NCBI GenBank assembly: GCA_002408065.1
Contig: DHQI01000069.1
Coordinates: forward strand, 1-39,598
Source of the DNA: Bacteroidales bacterium UBA5342
GTDB lineage: Bacteria > Bacteroidota > Bacteroidia > Bacteroidales > UBA5342
Length of the DNA stretch: 39,598 nt
Direction of reading: 5' to 3'
Under the pieces are notes generated by a model that was given only the letters and a program-made list of their open reading frames with translations, made no database searches and was not told the DNA's origin. Below are positions 32,990 to 39,598 of this stretch, piece by piece (within the stretch, counting starts at the first letter, position 1; each line of letters opens with the position of its first letter). The translations under genes and the position numbers were made by a program.

Positions 32990-34307
32990 AGAAGAGCCAG
33001 TTCATCCCGATATAAACACCAAGGTCGCCGTCTTGTTCATCAATTGGTAAACCCACATCGGCAGCTACTACGAAGTTTTGATTCATAGCAAAGTGGAGCC
33101 CAACACCATAGGTGGCGTGAATTTTTTCTTTGTCATCAGCAAAATGATCAGCCCGTTCAAGAGGATTTACACCACTTAAATCCACATCGTATTCTTTAAT
33201 GGTGCGTCCGAAGTCCATAAAAGGATTGGCTGCAACATAGCAATTTTGTTTCAGGAATTTGAAATAGGTAAATTTCCATCTTAACTCCAGGTTAGCGAAA
33301 GCTACGGACTCTGCTACTAAGCGGTTACGTATCATACCACGAACAGTACGCGAGCCTCCAAGCCCATCCATGCTCAGGGAAGGCTGATAAGAATAGATCA
33401 TATAAGGCGCCATATAAAATGGCATATCGCCCCATATTTTTCCCTGATAACTCAAGCGGTAAGCAAAAGAGAGATCTTTAGGGATAAGGGTGAAATACTG
33501 ACGGTGAATAAAACCAATTTTTCCATAATTAAATTCAGAACCAAAACTATTAAGCAGGACGAGTTCTGTCCAGACACCTTTCATAGGGCAAGGCTCATTG
33601 TCACGTGTATCGTACACTATACCAGTCTTAAAGTTATGCAAAAGACTTCCGTCGGCTTCATCATCTTTAATGATACCCCAATCTACATATTTATCATAAA
33701 GCAATGCCGTATCCGGCAAAAGGTCGTCCCCTTCCTGTCCTTTGTTAAGTTTATCAATATCCACAGAGGCAATGTCCGTATTAATTAAGCTATAGCCGGC
33801 TACCCAGCCAAGGTTGGAGTCCCCAAATTTACCTTGTACATCAAACTTAAATCGTAGCGTATTACGTTTGTGTTTGTAATACATACGGCTGATGTAACTA
33901 TTAGATTCTGAATCTCTAAAATCTCTATTATAAATGGTGTTATAACCATTGAAGCCATAAAAGTCAAGTGCTTGCTCGGTAACATAAGAAAGATCAGCCG
34001 TCAGGCGAATGCCGGGCACCAAATACTCACTATCGTAAAAGAGGCGGTAAATACCTTGTCCTTTGGTATAGCGGCTTACTTCGGCATAGATAGAGTGGTT
34101 ATAGGCCGGATAGTTGCTTCCATCGCCATAATTATAAATGTTGGTCAAAACACCGTATTGAAACCCCAGGTCACTATTGTATGTAATAGTAGGTAGCGCT
34201 CCAAAATTCCATCCGGTTTTAACATCTTCGGCGTTTTCTTTTTCTTGGGCTAATATTCCTGTAAGAAAGGCAAATAACAGGAGATTAAGGGTGTAAATTC
34301 TTCTCAT
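32988..34307 (-). CDS. Omp85/BamA-TamA-family outer membrane barrel without POTRA domains
   Basis: A signal peptide ends near LAQ21. The rest (about 419 residues) is a beta-barrel with D15-type motifs: VYDTRDNEPCPMKG near 231-244 and the lid-lock variant GGSRTVRGMIRNRL near 318-330 (VRGM instead of VRGF). It ends in GMNWLF with the terminal phenylalanine of outer membrane proteins. The length leaves no room for POTRA repeats, so it is not BamA itself. It probably belongs to the short Bacteroidota surface-antigen type. Function unknown. Confidence 0.85.
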   Translation of the reverse strand: MRRIYTLNLLLFAFLTGILAQEKENAEDVKTGWNFGALPTITYNSDLGFQYGVLTNIYNYGDGSNYPAYNHSIYAEVSRYTKGQGIYRLFYDSEYLVPGIRLTADLSYVTEQALDFYGFNGYNTIYNRDFRDSESNSYISRMYYKHKRNTLRFKFDVQGKFGDSNLGWVAGYSLINTDIASVDIDKLNKGQEGDDLLPDTALLYDKYVDWGIIKDDEADGSLLHNFKTGIVYDTRDNEPCPMKGVWTELVLLNSFGSEFNYGKIGFIHRQYFTLIPKDLSFAYRLSYQGKIWGDMPFYMAPYMIYSYQPSLSMDGLGGSRTVRGMIRNRLVAESVAFANLELRWKFTYFKFLKQNCYVAANPFMDFGRTIKEYDVDLSGVNPLERADHFADDKEKIHATYGVGLHFAMNQNFVVAADVGLPIDEQDGDLGVYIGMNWLF

Positions 34308-34348
34308 AGAGACTTGTTTAGCGGTTATGTATAGATTTTAGTTATGGG

Positions 34349-34378
34349 CAAAAGTAGGAAAATATTGGAGAATTCAAA
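34349..34378 (-). promoter_or_regulatory. Bacteroidota-type promoter of the Omp85-type gene
   Basis: On the minus strand TTTG (34375-34378) is followed after 18 bases by TACTTTTG (34349-34356), a full match to TAnnTTTG. It lies about 42 bases before the start codon. Confidence 0.55.
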
Positions 34379-34643
34379 GTTTCCGGGGACGTGAGTCTTC
34401 GACTCTTAAGCTGTAACGCTAAAGTAGAGCGCTGCATTGAGCGAAGGTCACTAAGCCCTCCCGATGTACTTCGGGATCGGGTAAGTGCCCATGTGTACAA
34501 AGATTCGCAGAGAAATTTATACGTCATAATAAAAAATTAACTCAATATTCTTTGTGTACCTTTGCGGTTCTTTTTACGTTAAGCTTAAGTATGTAACGCA
34601 AACTTTAGTCTTTACTATACCGTATTCAATTAAAACATCAATT
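34379..34643. other. Intergenic region with hairpin and partial repeat
   Basis: No gene is supported. TCCCGA-TGTACT-TCGGGA (34459-34476) forms a short hairpin, and ATTCGCAGAGAAATTT (34503-34518) resembles the CGCAGAG repeat core. The frame that opens at 34554 upstream of the methyltransferase ATG is not a credible extension. Confidence 0.45.
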
Positions 34644-35354
34644 ATGCAATTTTACACCGCCATTGCTGAGCATTACGAGTCCATTTTTCCTTTTAATGCA
34701 CAACAGCTTATATTTATCGAACATAATGCACCAAGTTCAACGCATACCAAGCTGATAGAAATTGGCTCAGCCAGAGGCAGTTTAACATCAGCATGTGCTA
34801 ATGCCGGCTATCAAGTACAAGGTCTGGAGTTGGATAATAATATGGTAAAACTAGCCCAAGTAGCCTACCCAAGCATCCCGTTTTTTGCCGAAAATATGTT
34901 AGAGATGGATCAGGTTTTTGCTAAAAACACAGCCAATGTAATGGTTTGCTTTGGCAATACTTTAGTACATCTTACTCATTTGGAGCAAATGCAAACATTC
35001 TTAAACAAAGCATATAAAATCTTAAGGAGAAATGGTAAACTCTTAATACAGTTTATTAACTATGATAGAATTATTGAACAAAGCATAAAAGCATTACCCA
35101 CTATTGAGAATAAGGATATCACCTTTGTTCGTGATTATCAATTGATATCTGACAGTCAACTTGACTTCACAGTCACGCTTACCATTCACCAAAGCGGAGA
35201 AAAGATCCAAAACACCCAGCAGCTCTACCCTTTACGAAAAGTTGATTTTGAGCAAATGGCACAAAAAGCAGGATTTAAAACCGAAGCATTCACTTCGTTT
35301 AAAGGGGAAGCTTGGCATCTGAATGGAATGCAGAGTATTTTTGTGTGTCGTTAA
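34644..35354 (+). CDS. Class I SAM-dependent methyltransferase
   Basis: This 236-residue protein begins MQFYTAIAEHYESIFPFN, as in a recognisable methyltransferase subfamily. Motif I is LIEIGSARGSL (about 37-47), motif II region is LELDNNMVKLA, and motif IV region is VMVCFGNTLVHLTHL. A C-terminal YPLRKVDFEQMAQKAGFKTE substrate part follows. The frame extends upstream to 34554, but the ATG at 34644 gives the family start. Substrate unknown. It ends only 15 bases from the convergent DUF4391-like gene. Confidence 0.9.
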   Translation: MQFYTAIAEHYESIFPFNAQQLIFIEHNAPSSTHTKLIEIGSARGSLTSACANAGYQVQGLELDNNMVKLAQVAYPSIPFFAENMLEMDQVFAKNTANVMVCFGNTLVHLTHLEQMQTFLNKAYKILRRNGKLLIQFINYDRIIEQSIKALPTIENKDITFVRDYQLISDSQLDFTVTLTIHQSGEKIQNTQQLYPLRKVDFEQMAQKAGFKTEAFTSFKGEAWHLNGMQSIFVCR

Positions 35355-35369
35355 GCTTTTAAGCTGAAT

Positions 35370-35873
35370 TCAGGTTTTTATTAACTCACAATATCCACTC
35401 CATAAGCTATTTAAATTAGTCTTATCCATTTTTTCAAAATCAAATTTAGCAGATAATGCCACCATGGCTTCCGGGATAAGAGGTTTTGTTATAAACGTTT
35501 CTTCTACTTGCATCGCCTCATTTTTCTTGGCAATGCTCAGAAAGGCTGTCTCACCATCTGTCAGGCCTATAAGTAAATGCTGAGGGACATAATGGTGCAG
35601 CATTTCAGCTATTTTACCTGCTTCTTTTAGTAGTTTACCCCCTTTGGTTTCTATCACCAACATAGCCACACTTTTCATTTCTTCAGAGGCCGGAACATCA
35701 CCATAATCCGGACCAATAGCCGCCACTATGGCCATCGCATCAATGCTGAACTTCTCCAGATTCTTTTCTCCCGGAGTCAGTGTGAAGTTTTTACTTAAAA
35801 AATAAGGTGGCAACACTTCCTCCACCTGACAAGCTTCGGGCAGCTGTAATAGGTCTATTAGCCAGTTTTCCAT
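35370..35873 (-). CDS. DUF4391-like hypothetical protein
   Basis: This 167-residue soluble protein opens LLQLPEACQVEEVLPPYFL and carries AMLVIETKGGKLLKEAGKIA and VPQHLLIGLTDGETAFLSIA. The order of strands and the LP...VPxxF opening resemble DUF4391, which often sits beside restriction-modification or helicase genes. Here there are none nearby, so it would be an orphan. The assignment rests on remembered family pattern only. Confidence 0.45.
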   Translation of the reverse strand: MENWLIDLLQLPEACQVEEVLPPYFLSKNFTLTPGEKNLEKFSIDAMAIVAAIGPDYGDVPASEEMKSVAMLVIETKGGKLLKEAGKIAEMLHHYVPQHLLIGLTDGETAFLSIAKKNEAMQVEETFITKPLIPEAMVALSAKFDFEKMDKTNLNSLWSGYCELIKT

Positions 35874-35930
35874 AGTTATAATTGTTTTTAGAGCTGTCTG
35901 TTTTATTATATTAATAGTCCGTTAATTTTT

Positions 35931-36166
35931 TTAATGACTATTTGGTAGATTAAAGGTAAAACTTGTTATTACACAAAATTGAAACAGAAAAGTCAATTTT
36001 TTCTCCACGAATTGAACAAATTACACGAATTTGATAGAGTAGCTTCACTGAGTTTAATGACACGAATTTTAAGAATAAAAGGTCTTACCTTTAATTCTTT
36101 GTGGTTCACTACCAGATTATATCTGTGTCACTTAAAGATTCACCTGTAAACAAGCGTATAATCATA
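35931..36166. mobile_element. TIR-bounded element B (MITE-like, CACGAATT interior)
   Basis: The left end TTAATGACTATTTGGTAGAT and right end CACCTGTAAACAAGCGTA (to ATAATCATA) match the ends of element A at 32071 and are inverted to each other (about 17 of 25). The interior is different: three CACGAATT units at 36006, 36024 and 36061, and a stretch TTCTTTGTGGTTCAC. There is no coding capacity. The upstream CDS ends about 60 bases before its left end. Confidence 0.6.
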
Positions 36167-36306
36167 ATCTTTTTGATTAGTTGGATTGTTCAATATTTAT
36201 CAAGACTCCCACATTTATTGTATATCACAGAATATCAGCGAACTATCAAAAGCAACGTTCAGAGAAGCTAATTATTGATTTTTGTATCGCTTACTAAGCT
36301 GCGCCG

Positions 36307-36333
36307 CACTGAGCCTGTCGAATGTGTCGAAGT
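36307..36333 (+). repeat. CACTGAGCCTGTCGAATGTGTCGAAG repeat
   Basis: CACTGAGCCTGTCGAATG followed by TGTCGAAG resembles a short palindromic repeat common in bacterial intergenic DNA. A related variant, CACTGAGTGCTTGGACAGG, is seen at about 32929-32947 inside the inverted repeat near the Omp85-type gene. The rest of the 35874-36382 gap outside element B shows no gene. Confidence 0.5.
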
Positions 36334-36382
36334 ATTGAAAATTTAACGAAGTGTAGTTATATTGAAGCTGTGTGAAAACACA

Positions 36383-37018
36383 TCACCTCTCCCCCATAGA
36401 TATTCTCAGGAACACTCTTTCTTGTTCTATTTTATATACACGTACCTTCAGGTTACGGGTTTTGCTAAAAATGCGGTTGTGTATCACTTTCACAGCCCCC
36501 ACATCAGTATGGCCTTTGTAGAGTTTTACAGCATATTTATCCTCTGTCTGGTCAGCTTCTAATACATAACGCAGTTCATCACCTTCACTTAGCTTATCAG
36601 CGTTTTTTAACTGACAAATATCAGTGACCAGAGAAAAATCTTTTTTAGGATTAAAGTCCGCAAGAAATTCAAAATGGTCGTCAGGTAACATACCTTGTGT
36701 ATAAGCCAACATATAATAAGGCTTACTCTTAAAAGTTCTGTTGATATCCCAAAAGTCAAAATAGGCCTCGATATCCGGAGCGGCGGCTTGCAGTATGCGA
36801 TGCCCAAAGATGCGTAAAACATTGGTTCTGTAAACATCTATCGGATCCGGAAATCCACGGTAAGGTTTAAACCCCAGGGGGATGGCTTCTAACACACCAT
36901 CTGCTAAGTAGATAAAACGCACCCCATCGCTTGTGTTACGCTTTATAATGCCGACTAATATGCGCGGACTATCAGCGTCTTTGCGCCAGCTAAGGTAAAT
37001 ATTGCCTATTGATTTCAA
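36383..37018 (-). CDS. HIRAN-domain-like protein
   Basis: The 211-residue protein starts at a TTG codon (37018); a stop codon lies two codons upstream in frame, so no ATG start is available before residue 110. The N-terminal half contains GNIYLSWRKDADS and VLRIFGHRI, then YFDFWDINRTFKS and YYMLAYTQGMLPDDHFEF. The C-terminal half (130-205) has ELRYVLEADQTEDKYAVKLY, then VGAVKVIHNRIF, resembling a HIRAN fold. HIRAN domains bind damaged or stalled DNA ends in other proteins. Function in this family is unknown. Confidence 0.75.
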   Translation of the reverse strand: MKSIGNIYLSWRKDADSPRILVGIIKRNTSDGVRFIYLADGVLEAIPLGFKPYRGFPDPIDVYRTNVLRIFGHRILQAAAPDIEAYFDFWDINRTFKSKPYYMLAYTQGMLPDDHFEFLADFNPKKDFSLVTDICQLKNADKLSEGDELRYVLEADQTEDKYAVKLYKGHTDVGAVKVIHNRIFSKTRNLKVRVYKIEQERVFLRISMGER

Positions 37019-37232
37019 GGGTTATGTTTTTTCTTGTTTGAGGCAGCAAAGGTAAGGAATGAATTGGTGTTTACAAGGTATTCAAATTGACGGGTGAAAA
37101 TAAAAAATTTTTAGCGCATCAACTTATTCATTTTATGATGATAAATCAGAATTATTGCCCTGACACAAAACATCTTTTTATAGATGAATACTTTTACCTG
37201 TAGATAATGCCTGAGGGGATGAGCACAACGAA

Positions 37233-37266
37233 AAAACACCCCAAGGCCCAAGTCCTGAGGTGTTTT
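37233..37266 (-). terminator. Terminator of tpiA
   Basis: Minus strand AAAACACC pairs with GGTGTTTT around CTTG-rich loop sequence, followed by TTCG. The T-run on the minus side (TTTTTT) lies about 43 bases past the tpiA stop codon. Confidence 0.85.
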
Positions 37267-37308
37267 AAACGAGTTCTAAAAAGAACCTATATTTCGTTTT
37301 ATATCAGA

Positions 37309-38064
37309 CTAAAAAGCGTCGATAATACCTACGAAGTCTTCTGCTTTAAGAGAAGCACCACCGATCAATCCGCCATCTACATCAGGGTTAGCGAAAAGTT
37401 CTTTAGCGTTGCTTGGTTTACAGCTACCACCATAAAGGATAGAAGTCTCATCAGCTACTTCAGCAGAATAGTTAGCTGCAATAGCTTCGCGCAATGCTTT
37501 GTGCATTTCTTGTGCCTGATCTGAAGAAGCTGTTACGCCTGTACCGATAGCCCAGATAGGTTCGTATGCAATGACAACTTTTTTGAAATCTTCTTCAGAC
37601 AATTTGAAGACAGTTTCTTTCAATTGATTGATTACAAATTCGTTTTGAGTACCAGCTTCACGAATATCAAGCGCCTCACCGCAGCAATAGATAGGTGTCA
37701 AACCAGCTTCCAGAGTCAAAGTTACTTTGTCATTAAGGATTTCGCTTGTTTCTGCGTAGTATTCACGACGCTCAGAGTGCCCTAAGATCACGTAAGCAGC
37801 ACCGGTAGATTTGATCATTTCTACAGACGTTTCGCCTGTATATGCACCAGAAGCTTTGTCAGCACAGTTCTGAGCAGATACGCCGATTTTGTCAGTGTCA
37901 ATAGCGGCTGCTACACTTGCTAAGTGGATAAAAGGTGTACCAATTACCACATCACAGTTAATCTCTTTGTCTTTCAAAATACCGTCCAACTCTGTAGCTA
38001 GAGCCAAACCTTCCTGAAGATTTTTGTTCATCTTCCAGTTTCCTGCAACGATGTTCTTTCTCAT
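37309..38064 (-). CDS. tpiA: Triosephosphate isomerase
   Basis: The complete 251-residue enzyme carries AGNWKMNK (N9, K11), the catalytic H96 in YVILGHSERR, catalytic E168 in AYEPIWAIGTG, and the phosphate-binding GGSCKP near the end. It interconverts dihydroxyacetone phosphate and glyceraldehyde 3-phosphate in glycolysis. It is cytoplasmic. Codon use looks optimised, in keeping with high expression. Upstream on the same strand lies the BT_3928-family gene, a pairing seen in Bacteroidia; the gap of 131 bases contains a repeat. Confidence 0.98.
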   Translation of the reverse strand: MRKNIVAGNWKMNKNLQEGLALATELDGILKDKEINCDVVIGTPFIHLASVAAAIDTDKIGVSAQNCADKASGAYTGETSVEMIKSTGAAYVILGHSERREYYAETSEILNDKVTLTLEAGLTPIYCCGEALDIREAGTQNEFVINQLKETVFKLSEEDFKKVVIAYEPIWAIGTGVTASSDQAQEMHKALREAIAANYSAEVADETSILYGGSCKPSNAKELFANPDVDGGLIGGASLKAEDFVGIIDAF

Positions 38065-38175
38065 TGTGTTTTAATTATTTGAGTTTATAGTTTGAATTAA
38101 ATATTCTGTATTGTGTGTCTGCGACATCATTAGCTGTAACAAAGACCGGCTTACTGAAGCCAGGATTCCCGTTTT

Positions 38176-38198
38176 CCTCAACCTCAGCCTCTACCTCA
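38176..38198 (+). repeat. ACCTCAGCCTCTACCTC unit overlapping a stop codon
   Basis: CCTCAACCTCAGCCTC, then TACCTCA: related to the CCTCAACCTCAACC units at 32908-32925. The stop codon of the BT_3928-family gene (38196-38198) is part of it. Confidence 0.55.
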
Positions 38199-39425
38199 TT
38201 TACTATAATCCTTATGCTGCGTCAGCTTAAATCCTACACCGCCTAAAAGGAGCGCCAAAAGTAATACAATTATCCGGTTTTTTCGCTTTTCACGGTGGCT
38301 TAAAATATCACTCATAATGTTTGTTTTCTCGTCCCAACGTGGCAAGTCTTTATGGTGGTATTTATCTAAAATCACGCCACCTTTCATCACGACTAATCCG
38401 GGATAGGCCCGAACAATGGTCTTTAGCGTAATCTCGTCCATATTGCAAACATGCATTGGCGTTTCAAAATTAGAAGTAAATTCCTGAACCTCATCACCCA
38501 AGCTAGCTGTCAGCACCAGAAAACGATAGCCTAAGTTATCGGCCATTTTAGCTAAAGCCTCTATCCTGTCCTTATGCTTTAGTGAGGCTTTTCGCAGGTT
38601 GGGCGACACCAAAAGCAAGGAATAATTTTCATCCCTGAGCACCTCTTCGGTAATGTCGCCCCATTCCGGGTGCTCTATCACAAAATCGTGAACAGGCGGT
38701 TCATACCCCTTTTCTACTAAAACATTTTTTGAATCGACATAAGTCCAGGTTGTATCCTGCCAAGGATAATTATCTTCATTAAACGCTTCCTGAACACCCT
38801 CTTTTTCGTATATAAAGGTAGTCTCGTAGACGTCCTTAGGCATGCCATCCGGCACTTTCATTTGTTCCGGGATATAAGTACCCACCTTGTAGGGTCGAAA
38901 ATCTAAAAAAGGCAGGTGATGAATAGAATTCATAGCTACAACAACAGAAAAGGTAAGAAATATGCCCAAAAGAATCTGTTGATTGATTTCGCATACACGA
39001 CTACGCAGGTAGTTACGGTTACGAAGCATCTCTACACTTAGTAGCAGCAAGACAATATTTTTTAAAAATGTAGACCAGTTACTAATCACTAAAGCATCAC
39101 CAAAGCATCCGCAATCTTGCACCGGATTAGCTATAGCAATCCACAACGTCAGAGCCGTAAAAACCGAGACAAAGCCAAAAATAATTTTGGAGACTTTCTC
39201 ATAGATGATTTTAAAGAAAGCACTCAGGCCCAGGGTGAACTCAGCTACCGACAGTAAAACCGACACTGTCAGCGAGATCCACAAAGGCAATACAAGGTGT
39301 ATCGATTCGGCATAGTCACCTATCTTATAAGCTGTTCCGTAAGGATCAATAAGTTTCACAAAACCGGAAAAGATAAATACAAGCGCAACAATATATCGTG
39401 AGAAAGTATTGACAATTTTAATCAT
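38196..39425 (-). CDS. BT_3928-family DoxX-like/thioredoxin-like membrane protein
   Basis: The 409-residue protein starts MIKIVNTFSRYIVALVFIF with a DoxX-like membrane unit of four helices. It carries the short motif IANPVQDCGCFGDALVI, typical of the family. A soluble periplasmic part after about residue 180 has a thioredoxin-like fold without a clear CxxC (NYSLLLVSPNLRKAS; PGLVVMKGGVILDKYHH). A final membrane segment is near residue 392. The longer frame to 39593 runs through repeat DNA, so Met at 39425 is preferred. It lies directly upstream of tpiA. Confidence 0.9.
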   Translation of the reverse strand: MIKIVNTFSRYIVALVFIFSGFVKLIDPYGTAYKIGDYAESIHLVLPLWISLTVSVLLSVAEFTLGLSAFFKIIYEKVSKIIFGFVSVFTALTLWIAIANPVQDCGCFGDALVISNWSTFLKNIVLLLLSVEMLRNRNYLRSRVCEINQQILLGIFLTFSVVVAMNSIHHLPFLDFRPYKVGTYIPEQMKVPDGMPKDVYETTFIYEKEGVQEAFNEDNYPWQDTTWTYVDSKNVLVEKGYEPPVHDFVIEHPEWGDITEEVLRDENYSLLLVSPNLRKASLKHKDRIEALAKMADNLGYRFLVLTASLGDEVQEFTSNFETPMHVCNMDEITLKTIVRAYPGLVVMKGGVILDKYHHKDLPRWDEKTNIMSDILSHREKRKNRIIVLLLALLLGGVGFKLTQHKDYSK

Positions 39426-39469
39426 TATAAGGTATCTAAAATTTTGAGAAGCACAAATGTAAAAAATAT

Positions 39470-39598
39470 TGAATGAATGCGTGAATGAATCAATGATAGA
39501 ATGGAGATTCCCGTATTTTTTTACTTTTGCAGGAAATATAATGAGCAGTACAAATGATAAAACGAAAATACATACACTCATTCTATCATTCACTCATT
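39470..39598. repeat. GAATGATAGAATG inverted pair with a -7-like box
   Basis: GAATGAATGCGTGAATGAAT, then CAATGATAGAATG (39470-39503) and its inverted relative CATTCTATCATTCACT (39579-39594) flank TACTTTTG (39522-39529), a TAnnTTTG box on the plus strand. The inverted unit shares 16 bases exactly with 27731-27746. A short open frame from 39541 is made largely of repeat DNA. Confidence 0.65.

Noticed and set aside
37090..37208. Further TIR pair near tpiA
   Set aside because: Only a TTTTACCTGTAGATAATG resemblance is present; no convincing opposite end could be aligned.
39541..39598. Start of a plus-strand gene at the window edge
   Set aside because: The frame consists largely of the GAATGATAG-type repeat on the opposite strand, although the TACTTTTG box upstream is suggestive.

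Overview
The window is a chromosomal segment of a member of the Bacteroidota, most likely class Bacteroidia. Evidence: a TonB-dependent receptor with a carboxypeptidase-regulatory-like N-terminal domain paired with a DUF4249 lipoprotein, a LytS/LytTR two-component pair, a BT_3928-type DoxX/thioredoxin-like protein next to tpiA, secretion signals ending in SAQ/LAQ, and Bacteroidota-type promoter boxes (TTTG-N18/19-TAnnTTTG). Coding regions look like an ordinary moderately AT-rich chromosome. I see no rRNA, tRNA, CRISPR array, transposase or prophage gene.

Layout. 1-10.9 kb: a minus-strand LytTR regulator (cut by the window edge) and its histidine kinase lie divergent from a plus-strand run of membrane fusion protein, RND permease, TolC-like channel, TonB-dependent receptor and DUF4249 lipoprotein. 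This looks like one envelope transport cluster under one sensor. 10.9-14.1 kb: an unrecognised minus-strand protein with a PD-(D/E)XK-like residue pattern, a bacteriohemerythrin, an unknown lipoprotein, then plus-strand rubrerythrin with a clear terminator. 14.3-18.3 kb: an NAD(P)-binding protein and a membrane metallophosphoesterase (minus), an SDR oxidoreductase (plus), and a PatB/MalY C-S lyase-type aminotransferase (minus). 18.4-19.4 kb: about 1 kb of very AT-rich noncoding DNA carrying 11 TTTACA/TGTAAA hexamers upstream of a small XRE-type regulator. 19.8-21.9 kb: UbiA prenyltransferase, YigZ, a cysteine-cluster protein. 22.4-24.4 kb: a TPR protein and a YjjG-type nucleotidase (minus). 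24.6-27.7 kb: glycosyltransferase overlapping an ECF sigma factor, then a DegT/DnrJ/EryC1/StrS aminotransferase. 28-32 kb (minus): inositol-monophosphatase-family enzyme, a phosphotransferase, a small membrane protein, and an NtrC-like response regulator without a DNA-binding domain. 32.5-39.4 kb: DsrE-like protein, an Omp85-type barrel, a methyltransferase, a DUF4391-like protein, a HIRAN-like protein, tpiA and the BT_3928-family protein.

The most unusual content is between the genes. At least six families of short, periodic or palindromic repeats fill the gaps, often starting at or overlapping stop codons. Two intergenic elements (about 280 and 236 bp) share the same imperfect terminal inverted repeats but have unrelated interiors, which suggests MITE-like or TIR-bounded units. 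These repeats are the best candidate for something not explained by normal gene annotation. The coding content itself is mostly recognisable housekeeping, envelope and redox functions.
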